From CAYMCQ01 sp964389025 (GTDB lineage: Bacteria; Verrucomicrobiota; Verrucomicrobiia; Limisphaerales; CAYMCQ01): DNA of 5,406 nt. A model generated the notes under the pieces. The model was not told where the DNA came from, made no database searches, and worked only from the letters and a program-made list of their open reading frames with translations. Of the stretch, positions 1-5,323 are shown piece after piece. The DNA is taken from contig CAYMCQ010000131.1 of assembly GCA_964389025.1 (NCBI GenBank), forward strand, positions 1-5,406. The letters are read 5' to 3'. Positions within the stretch are counted from its first letter, which is position 1. Each line of letters begins with the position of its first letter. Made by a program: the position numbers and the translations under genes.

Positions 1-467
1 AGAACGACATCACGCGCGAAACCCCCGCGAGCTTCGAGCCGAGCATTGATTACGTTGTTACGAAAATCCCCCGGTTCGCCTTTGAAAAATTTCCCCAGGC
101 CGATCCGACCCTGACGACCCAAATGAAATCCGTCGGTGAAGCAATGGCAATCGGGCGAACCTTCAAAGAATCCCTCCAGAAATGTCTCCGCTCCCTCGAA
201 ATCGGCCGCAGCGGACTCGGCGGCGACGGCAAACCCTGGCGAATTGGAACAGAAGTTTACGGCGACCGGGATGTTCTTCCTCGTGATGTTATTTCCAGAA
301 AACTCTCCGTCCCGAACGCCGAGCGAATCTTTTTCATCCGCCACGCGCTGCGGGCTGGCTTCACGATCGAGGAAATCTTCCAACTGACCAAGATTGACCG
401 GTGGTTCTTGGTTCAGATTAAGGAGATTGTGGATGTTGAGGAAGAACTCGCCACGACGAGCAATTGA
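1..467 (+). CDS. carB: Carbamoyl-phosphate synthase large subunit, N-terminal half, 3' end (copy 1)
   Basis: This is the end of a gene that starts left of the window; the frame is open from base 3 to a TGA at 465-467. CarB builds carbamoyl phosphate from bicarbonate, ATP and glutamine-derived ammonia for arginine and pyrimidine synthesis. The visible 154 residues contain hallmarks of the end of the carboxyphosphate domain (ASFEPSIDYVVTKIPRF, then TTQMKSVGEAMAIGRT, which is nearly the same in E. coli CarB) and the start of the oligomerisation domain (IDRWFLVQIKEI). The E. coli protein continues for roughly 600 more residues, but this one stops 15 codons after IDRWF. The second copy in this window stops at the same place, so this is probably a natural split carB, as known in Aquifex and Methanocaldococcus, and not a truncation. 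The conserved motifs are intact, so this is likely the working copy. G+C is lower than in copy 2 (31 of 60 bases against 38 of 60 in one aligned block). Confidence 0.9.
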   Translation, partial: NDITRETPASFEPSIDYVVTKIPRFAFEKFPQADPTLTTQMKSVGEAMAIGRTFKESLQKCLRSLEIGRSGLGGDGKPWRIGTEVYGDRDVLPRDVISRKLSVPNAERIFFIRHALRAGFTIEEIFQLTKIDRWFLVQIKEIVDVEEELATTSN

Positions 468-492
468 CGGATTTGCGGGCTAAAATCCAAGG

Positions 493-1104
493 TTAATACT
501 TGGAATCGGGAGCGACGTAATACTTGCCCTCGCGTTGCAGCCACTTTGCAATCGCCCACGCCTCCTCAAAGCGAATGTTTGCCATCGTCAATCCGTATGA
601 GCGACACAGTTTCTCAAATTCTTGATAGGTTTCCGGTTTCTTGGTGAAGAGAATCCACATCAGCGCAGCCTCGGCAGTGAGATGAGTTAACCCGCCCTTC
701 TTGTGCGACGGGCGACGGATCACGTTGCAGCGACGGCAACGCAGCGTCATGTTTCCGAGCGTGTCCGCGGCATCGCCAAGTTTTTCGCGCGGCACGATGT
801 GATCTGCCTGGAGTTCCAGCCGAGTTCCACAATCAGAGCACTTGCCGGGTTGCTCGAAATGCCACGCCCGAACAGCTTCCCAACATTTCCTCCGGGGAAA
901 ATGTTGTTGGAAGGTCTTCTTTGTCGCGATTGAAGTGCCAACTTGCGACGGGTTGAGATGGCCGAGTGTGAGGGCAGCGATCTCGTTGTATTTCACAAGT
1001 CCCGCATCAACCAAGAAGTCAATCATCCGCTTCCAGTCATCTTGCGTCCACTTGGCGTCATTCGACGGGAACGCGGCAAAGGGGTTGGCCTTCTTAGATT
1101 TCAT
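493..1104 (-). CDS. HNH endonuclease, probable restriction enzyme of the R-M unit
   Basis: A 203-residue protein with a zinc-bound HNH nuclease core in the middle. Visible parts are CSDC (C89, C92), ADHIVPRE with catalytic-type D101-H102, N118 in GNMTLRCRRCN, the second zinc pair C123 and C126, and H134. The HNH fold cuts DNA with a single metal ion. The N-terminal 80 residues and C-terminal 60 residues are predicted to be mainly helical and I do not recognise them; they may read the DNA target. It lies directly after the regulator gene, with an ATGA overlap (start 1104-1102, regulator stop 1103-1101) and an AAGGGGG ribosome-binding stretch 6 bases ahead of the ATG. It is therefore probably translated with the regulator from one message. 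It converges on carB with a 25-bp gap. The restriction role is inferred from the methyltransferase next door; a homing-type or McrA-like nuclease is the alternative. The cleavage site is unknown. Confidence 0.8.
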   Translation of the reverse strand: MKSKKANPFAAFPSNDAKWTQDDWKRMIDFLVDAGLVKYNEIAALTLGHLNPSQVGTSIATKKTFQQHFPRRKCWEAVRAWHFEQPGKCSDCGTRLELQADHIVPREKLGDAADTLGNMTLRCRRCNVIRRPSHKKGGLTHLTAEAALMWILFTKKPETYQEFEKLCRSYGLTMANIRFEEAWAIAKWLQREGKYYVAPDSKY

Positions 1105-1358
1105 TTCTCGCCCCCTTCACCTTCAATCGAGTCCTCAAACACTTTGATGAACTTTGCCGGATCAAGTTTAAGGGCCAGGCAGATGGATCGAACCTCAACG
1201 TAGTCGAGTCGCCGCTCGCATCTTTCGTATTTGCTGACGTAGGATTGATCTGTGCCCAACCGAGACGCGAGGTCGGCCTGTGTCACGCCAGCATCAGTGC
1301 GGGCATCTTTCAGGCTTGCTACAAACTTCTCGTATATGCGGTCGTGGAGCGATTTCAT
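1101..1358 (-). CDS. XRE-family HTH regulator, controller (C)-protein-like
   Basis: An 85-residue protein, the size of the controller proteins of type II R-M systems. Residues about 25-50 form a Cro/C1-type helix-turn-helix (TQADLASRLGTDQSYVSKYE, then RRLD), followed by the usual helical tail (ICLALKLDPAKFI). Such proteins bind a palindromic operator as dimers and first repress the methyltransferase or activate their own C-R operon, which delays the nuclease until the host DNA is protected. I chose the ATG at 1358 (MKSLHDR) because it matches family length and has GGTGG about 5 bases upstream; the in-frame ATG at 1436 would add 26 residues with no HTH resemblance and would run across the presumed operator. 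The usual glycine in the YERGERRL-type loop is a cysteine here. Its 3' end overlaps the HNH gene by 4 bases. It is divergent from the methyltransferase. Autoregulation is inferred, not shown. Confidence 0.82.
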   Translation of the reverse strand: MKSLHDRIYEKFVASLKDARTDAGVTQADLASRLGTDQSYVSKYERCERRLDYVEVRSICLALKLDPAKFIKVFEDSIEGEGGEK

Positions 1359-1401
1359 CGTGCCACCGGTTCGAAAAGGAATAGTGCCAGAGGATGTTGA
1401 G

Positions 1402-1420
1402 ATATGCCAAAATCGCATAT
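1402..1420. promoter_or_regulatory. Inverted repeat, candidate controller operator
   Basis: ATATGC (1402-1407) and GCATAT (1415-1420) form a perfect 6-bp inverted repeat with a 7-base AT-rich spacer. It sits between the divergent regulator and methyltransferase genes. The right half-site ends on the first base of a TTGACC -35-like hexamer, so a bound dimer would interfere with that promoter. The position is what a C-protein operator would require. Binding is an inference, and I found no clear second half-operator of the kind seen in PvuII-type systems. Confidence 0.5.
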
Positions 1421-1447
1421 TGACCTGAGCCGCCAACTGTATATCAT
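1420..1447 (+). promoter_or_regulatory. Candidate promoter for the methyltransferase gene
   Basis: TTGACC (1420-1425) and TATCAT (1442-1447) are separated by 16 bases, close to a sigma-70-type promoter. Transcription would start near 1454, giving a leader of only about 12 bases before the ATG at 1466. The ribosome-binding signal is weak (AGG at 1456-1458). A very short leader is a known feature of several R-M genes. The -35 adjoins the inverted repeat at 1402-1420. I could not pick a convincing promoter for the opposite strand. Confidence 0.4.
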
Positions 1448-1465
1448 CGGCACACAGGCAAACGC

Positions 1466-3883
1466 ATGAACATTTCGGTCACAGCCAGGACGCAAGAACT
1501 GGTGGATGATTTCAACGCCGTTCTCGGAACGAGTTGGCATCCGCCGAAGGAGATTCGCGAAGCTTTGGAAAGTTTGCTTGTGCAGTTTGTTGGAAGCAAA
1601 TTGAAAAGCGTCCGTGAGCGGAAACGTAATCTCATTGCCCTAACAAACTGGAAATTCCGGTTCAACAGCGACGGGATTTCAAACTTCTTAGACCAGTGTG
1701 CCGTCCTACGGTTGTTCTTCAATTACCACGACAAACAGCGCATTCAGGGATTCTTTGATCGCTCCGATGCCGACGGATTTCGGGAATGGATTTTAACCAA
1801 GAAGATTGGCAGCCATTTGGAATTTCTCGTGTCCCTTTTCCAGCCGATTCCTTCAGGAGAAACACTTCGCCGACTGGCAGAGGAACTCTCAGACTCGGAA
1901 AATCGAAGCGCGATTCTAGATTCGCTTTTCGGCGGCTACGTTTATCAGTCGTTCAACGAGCGCCAACTTCACGAGTATTTTAATGACGACTGTCGCCAGC
2001 GGTATCATGAGGATTTTTTGGGCCATCTTCGGGGTTTCTATCCGGCAGCGACGGGCCGCAAGTGCGCGATGGTCTCGGTTGTCGTGGATGACGAATTGGC
2101 GGCATCGGTTTCTAGTTTTCCCGCGCTCAAGGACATGGTCTTTTCCGCCATCGAGAGCGCATACGAAAGGCTATCAAACTACTGCTGTCTGGCTGTCTTG
2201 CTGCAACCAATAACAAGCCGCACCGGACAAGGCAACCGCCAGTGGGAGTTGTTCTCCGACATCGTGCTGTTTGCCGAAAAATTCCAGGAAGTGCATCTCA
2301 AGACCGGTTATTTCCACCCGACGAAGATTCAGCAAGCCACGATTGATCACATTCCTGACATTGATCTTGAGAAAGCAGCGTTTGCCAAAGCCAACGAAGG
2401 CTTTTATTTCAAGGATTGCTTCGTCCTCTGCCGTGAGAAAACCGAAGTAGAAGAATCTACCAAACCATGTGATCTTCTGCTTTTGTTTGAGAAAAACGAG
2501 CGTGACGAAACCTTGATTCCGTGTCCCGCGTGCCGCTCGAAAGACGTGCGTGGAAACTCGTATCCAGTTTTGGGCGTTAGAAGTTGGGAATGTCAAAACC
2601 CGCTGTGTCCGGAGCGGAGCAAATACAACCGAGGCAATCGTTACTCGTTGCAATCACTCTTGCGCCAAGAGGCGATTGAAGCGCCGGAGAATCGAATCCC
2701 TTCCGAAAGCCTGAAGCGGTGGAAACGGGACGTTCTGTTTGGGGTAACGGACGCCGAACTGTTAGAAATGCTCGCAAGGCATTACACTTTTCACGGAGAC
2801 ACCATGCTGCTGCTCAACTGGCAGGATGCACCGCGTAGTTGCGTCGGGAGAAAAATTGTTTCTGAAAATGTGTCCTCGGTGGAAGTGAAAACGGGAAGCG
2901 CGAGCAAGTTTTTCGACTCGGCCTTTTTTCATCGCTTTTGTTTCCCTCGCCGCCACCGGCACGTTGCCCGGATTGCAAAGGATGTTTCTACTATCCCAGG
3001 CGTTTCCGTGCTGCACGGCGATGCTTACGAAGTTTTGCAATCAATCGCGGATGAGGCTGTGGACGGCGCGGTGACTTCACCGCCGTATTACAACGCAAAG
3101 AGCTACTCTTCGTGGCCGAACATCTACTGTTACTTGCATGACATGTTCAACATCGTCCAGGAGACGCATCGGGTGCTGAAGCCGGGCGGACTATTCCTAT
3201 TCAATATTTTTGACTACTTTGATAACGAGAATAACATCGTGTTCTCCGCGATGGGCAAAAAGCGGATGATTCTAGGCGCTTATACAATCCATCTATTCCG
3301 CGCTGCTGGATTTACACTCTGCGGCAACATCGTCTGGGACAAAGGCGAGATTGAAGGCAAACGGAATTTCAATCAGGGAAATCATTCGCCTTACTACCAA
3401 GCTCCGTTCAATTGCTGGGAGCATATTTTTGTTTTCAGCAAGGGAGCACCGCCGAAAGGAATGACAGAATTTCCGTCCGTCTTGCGGTTGCGTCCGGTGT
3501 TCAAGATGTTCAACGGAGAAAATGTGCTTGGACACTCCGCGCCGTTTCCAAAAGAGATTCCCGAACTTCTGTTGGGGCGGTTGGAGGACGAGGGAACGGT
3601 GCTTGATCCGTTTTCAGGCAGCATGACCACGGGGCGGGCCGCTTACGCAAAAGGATTCAGATCAATCAACATTGAACGTCACCGCGAATACTGCGACCTC
3701 GGACTTCAATTGCTCGAACGTGAGACGCGGCAGATGGACATGTTCAAGGCTCTTGCCTTGGCCGAGCGATACACCGCAGACCTTGAATTGGTGGAAATCC
3801 GGCAGTCGCGGAAAGTATCATACTCGCAACATTCGCGCCGTCGGGTGAAGGCGGGGGCAAAGGCAAGGAACGGTCACGCATGA
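1466..3883 (+). CDS. Beta-class DNA amino-methyltransferase (probable N4-cytosine) with zinc ribbon and large N-terminal extension
   Basis: An 805-residue protein that should transfer a methyl group from S-adenosylmethionine to an exocyclic amino group in the R-M target site. The catalytic domain fills the C-terminal third. It contains LHGD (516-519), catalytic motif IV TSPPY (537-541), VLKPGG (570-575), the NCWEHIFVF block (649-657), HSAPFP (690-695, the motif X region) and AdoMet-binding motif I DPFSGSMTTG (714-723). Motif IV ahead of motif I is the beta order, and S/TSPPY favours N4-methylcytosine over N6-methyladenine (DPPY). Residues 353-381 form a zinc ribbon (C353, C356, C376, C381). 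Residues 1-340 match no family I can name; they may bind DNA or hold a second activity. Typical beta-class enzymes have about 280-420 residues, so this one is roughly double. The C-terminus is basic (SRRRVKAGAKAR). It is divergent from the regulator-HNH pair and probably controlled from their shared intergenic region. Confidence 0.88.
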   Translation: MNISVTARTQELVDDFNAVLGTSWHPPKEIREALESLLVQFVGSKLKSVRERKRNLIALTNWKFRFNSDGISNFLDQCAVLRLFFNYHDKQRIQGFFDRSDADGFREWILTKKIGSHLEFLVSLFQPIPSGETLRRLAEELSDSENRSAILDSLFGGYVYQSFNERQLHEYFNDDCRQRYHEDFLGHLRGFYPAATGRKCAMVSVVVDDELAASVSSFPALKDMVFSAIESAYERLSNYCCLAVLLQPITSRTGQGNRQWELFSDIVLFAEKFQEVHLKTGYFHPTKIQQATIDHIPDIDLEKAAFAKANEGFYFKDCFVLCREKTEVEESTKPCDLLLLFEKNERDETLIPCPACRSKDVRGNSYPVLGVRSWECQNPLCPERSKYNRGNRYSLQSLLRQEAIEAPENRIPSESLKRWKRDVLFGVTDAELLEMLARHYTFHGDTMLLLNWQDAPRSCVGRKIVSENVSSVEVKTGSASKFFDSAFFHRFCFPRRHRHVARIAKDVSTIPGVSVLHGDAYEVLQSIADEAVDGAVTSPPYYNAKSYSSWPNIYCYLHDMFNIVQETHRVLKPGGLFLFNIFDYFDNENNIVFSAMGKKRMILGAYTIHLFRAAGFTLCGNIVWDKGEIEGKRNFNQGNHSPYYQAPFNCWEHIFVFSKGAPPKGMTEFPSVLRLRPVFKMFNGENVLGHSAPFPKEIPELLLGRLEDEGTVLDPFSGSMTTGRAAYAKGFRSINIERHREYCDLGLQLLERETRQMDMFKALALAERYTADLELVEIRQSRKVSYSQHSRRRVKAGAKARNGHA

Positions 3884-3904
3884 CTGCAACCTATAATCAC
3901 CACC

Positions 3905-4372
3905 ATGAATCGCGTCCACATTGAACCAACCAAGTTTATCAATTCACGCTCTGGTGACGAGACGTTCGGATGGCGTGCGTTTGATGATTACGCGCAAGCC
4001 TACGACAACACTTGGAACGAAAAAGACACGCCCAGAAATGACTTGGAGTTTTTGAAGCGAGTGTTGGAAACCAGCGACGACGAGGCATTGTGGGCAATGT
4101 TGGAGTTTTGCGAAGAAAACGAGCAGGGCATTCATGTTGGCAACACGTTTATTGAGTGGCAGGAGTTTTCGCCGCTGTTGCAATCCGTTCGCGCCAGTCA
4201 AATTCAGTTTCCAAACTCGCCGTCGGCTACCTGCTCGACGAAATCAAAAACGACATCACGCGCGAAACTCCCGCCAGCTTCGAGCCGACCATTGATTACG
4301 TCGTCACCAAGATTCCGCGCTTCGCGTTTGAGAAATTCCCGCAAGCCAACCCCACGCTCACCACGCAGATGA
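3905..4372 (+). CDS. Small conserved-looking hypothetical protein with an out-of-frame carB tail
   Basis: The ATG lies 21 bp after the methyltransferase stop, so the two are probably co-transcribed; no strong ribosome-binding site is seen. The first roughly 93 residues look like a real small soluble protein: acidic, rich in Trp and Tyr, with FGWRAFDDYAQAYDNTW near residues 21-37 and EQGIHVGNTFIEWQEF near the end. I do not know its function. From about residue 98 the reading frame crosses into the second carB copy in a different frame. The tail turns into Ser/Arg/Pro-rich nonsense until a TGA at 4370-4372, for 155 residues in total. The native stop was therefore probably lost at the junction near 4185-4212. 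It could be an accessory protein of the R-M unit or a passenger. Confidence 0.55.
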   Translation: MNRVHIEPTKFINSRSGDETFGWRAFDDYAQAYDNTWNEKDTPRNDLEFLKRVLETSDDEALWAMLEFCEENEQGIHVGNTFIEWQEFSPLLQSVRASQIQFPNSPSATCSTKSKTTSRAKLPPASSRPLITSSPRFRASRLRNSRKPTPRSPRR

Positions 4373-4773
4373 AAGGGGAGCACGCGCGCCACGCGTGTTG
4401 GTTTCGACGACCTCGTCGAAACCATCTTCGCCCGCCGCCGGATTCGTTCAGCGGGGCGCTGACCGATGCACGCGGGGGCGCGTGCGCTCCCCATTGCTCG
4501 CTGGAGATTGGCCGCAGCGGTTTGGGCGGCGACGGCAAACCCTGGCGCATCGGCACGGAAGTCTATGGCGACCGCGACATCCTTTCGCGCGACGTCATCA
4601 GCCGCAAACTCAGCGTGCCCAACGCCGAACGCATCTTCTTCATCCGCCACGCCTTCCGCGCCGGCTTCACCATCGAAGAGATTTTCAACCTCACGAAGAT
4701 TGACCGGTGGTTTCTGGTGCAGATCAAAGAGATCGTGGATTTCGAGGAGGAACTGGCGGGGGCGACGAATTGA
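4207..4773 (+). pseudogene. carB: carB N-terminal-half 3' fragment (copy 2), without a 5' end
   Basis: CarB homology begins at VSKLAVGYLLDEI (from 4207) and ends with a TGA at 4771-4773, the same end point as copy 1. Outside the internal insert, the overlapping protein differs from copy 1 by about 10 residues in 130, while the DNA differs much more, mostly at third codon positions. The frame stays open across the whole fragment. No carB start or ATP-grasp core precedes it; it is joined to an unrelated small gene, so it cannot make a working enzyme. In addition, 21 residues corresponding to copy 1 SVGEAMAIGRT to QKCLR are replaced by 41 unrelated ones from a palindromic element. It is more GC-rich than copy 1 and the R-M genes, so it may be the original host end displaced by the island. 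Confidence 0.82.
4375..4492. repeat. Multi-hairpin palindromic element (REP/MITE-like)
   Basis: This 118-bp stretch is absent from carB copy 1. Its ends are inverted: GGGGAGC plus ACGCGC on the left matches the reverse complement of the right end (GCGCGTGCGCTCCCC), with a 2-base offset. Inside lie four perfect stem-loops: 4381-4397 (6-bp stem), 4399-4424 (12-bp stem, CC loop), 4448-4462 (6-bp stem, GGG loop) and 4468-4485 (7-bp stem, GGGG loop). Between carB anchors 4374 and 4498, 123 bases replace 63 bases of copy 1, so the reading frame is kept. It has no room for a transposase, so it would be a non-autonomous element of the REP/BIME or MITE kind. No clear target duplication is seen. Confidence 0.75.
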
Positions 4774-5085
4774 GGCCATGAATCTAAGCCGGAACGATTC
4801 AGTTGAAGTGACATCGCTGAACGCATCGCGCAGTCAATTCATAGCGAAACCATGACCGACAAATTGCAATTCGGTGAACCATTTGGTTTGGGGTTCAACT
4901 GCATAGCAGTTGGAATTGGATGGTTTGTCCCGTTGAAATTCAAGCAGTTACAAAATTACAGGTTAAAAAGTCGCTCCTGAAAAACCCGGCAACGCCTTGA
5001 CGGGGATGAGCGAGAAGGATGGACGGCTCGAAAGTATTCGACCGGAAAATTGAATGGTGCGAGCAAAAGCCGGTCGAAAAGAGCG
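4774..5085. other. Intergenic stretch without a confident gene
   Basis: 312 bases separate the carB relic from the transposase start. They hold a 25-codon ORF (4778-4855) that overlaps by ATGA a 42-codon ORF (4852-4980). There is also a perfect 7-bp stem with a 3-base loop (4896-4912: CAACTGC, ATA, GCAGTTG). From about 4962 onward lies what is probably the left non-coding end of the insertion sequence. No tRNA, terminator with a U-tract or CRISPR repeat is present. Confidence 0.6.
4852..4980 (+). CDS. Doubtful small ORF with a hydrophobic segment, possibly cut by the IS
   Basis: 42 codons beginning MTDKLQFGEPFGLGFN, with a hydrophobic run (residues about 11-28, ending GIGWFVPL) that could be a membrane segment. 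Its last codons appear to come from the presumed IS left end (about 4962-4980), so it could be the start of a membrane protein gene truncated by the insertion. There is no clear ribosome-binding site and I recognise no family. It may be chance. Confidence 0.2.
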   Translation: MTDKLQFGEPFGLGFNCIAVGIGWFVPLKFKQLQNYRLKSRS

Positions 5086-5323
5086 ATGCAAACCAAGCCT
5101 TCGGCGACGCACCAAATCTCCTTCCTGATGCCCGCGCTGGGCGAGCAACTGGATTCGCGCCAGCCGCTCAAACAACTGGCCGACATGATTCCGTGGTCGG
5201 AGTTCGAGCAGGCGTTTGGCGGGTATTACAGTGACGAAGGCCGTCCCGCCAAGCCGGTGCGGCTGATGGTGGGTTTGCTGTTGCTCAAGCAGATGTTCAA
5301 CCAGGGCGACGAGACGGTGGTGG
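5086..5323 (+). pseudogene. IS5-family transposase, N-terminal part
   Basis: The ATG at 5086 begins MQTKPSATHQISFLMPALGE, and the frame continues through LADMIPWSEFEQAF, EGRPAKPVRLMVGLLLLKQM and FNQGDETVV. This is the typical N-terminal (DUF772-like) part of IS5/IS4-type transposases, where RPAKPVRLMVGLLLLK is highly characteristic. The next part of the family should read like ERWxENPYWQ, but after residue 79 the forward frame stays open with unrelated residues to the window edge. The similarity therefore ends at about 5323. With its DDE catalytic part missing in this orientation, the gene is presumably inactive. Confidence 0.75.

Larger units (their letters stand above)
1..4206. mobile_element. 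Putative restriction-modification island inserted in carB
   Basis: Inference from the layout. Two homologous carB 3' segments (1-467 and about 4207-4773) lie in the same orientation around an R-M unit and one small gene. The right edge lies near 4185-4212, where a hypothetical ORF runs out of recognisable sequence and CarB homology starts (VSKLAVGYLLDEI). The corresponding left edge would lie about 40 bp left of the window or further. R-M units flanked by long target duplications have been described in Helicobacter by Kobayashi's group. Here the copies are diverged, mostly at synonymous sites, so the left copy was probably acquired from a relative and not made by simple duplication. No integrase, transposase or tRNA attachment site is seen inside. 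A tandem carB arrangement of other origin, or an assembly chimera, is the alternative. Confidence 0.45.

Noticed and set aside
469..488. GGATTT-N8-AAATCC stem between convergent carB and HNH genes
   Set aside because: The stem has only 6 weak pairs with an 8-base loop and no U-tract; too weak to call a terminator.
1359..1436. Upstream start for the HTH regulator giving 111 residues
   Set aside because: The extra 26 residues have no HTH-family resemblance and would cover the presumed operator; the ATG at 1358 gives the usual controller length and has GGTGG nearby.
2174..2653. Minus-strand ORF of 159 codons
   Set aside because: It lies wholly inside the methyltransferase gene and shows no recognisable domain.
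2879..2896. VEVKTG (E473, K475) in the methyltransferase as a PD-(D/E)xK nuclease motif
   Set aside because: No convincing upstream catalytic aspartate or strand pattern is seen, and short ExK motifs arise by chance.
4204..4779. Minus-strand ORF of 191 codons
   Set aside because: It is the antisense of the carB relic and the palindromic element; the plus strand carries clear CarB motifs, so the reverse frame is a GC-rich shadow.
4896..4912. 7-bp stem-loop CAACTGC-ATA-GCAGTTG
   Set aside because: A perfect but isolated stem with no U-tract, repeat partner or neighbouring gene to explain it; it is noted only in the intergenic entry.
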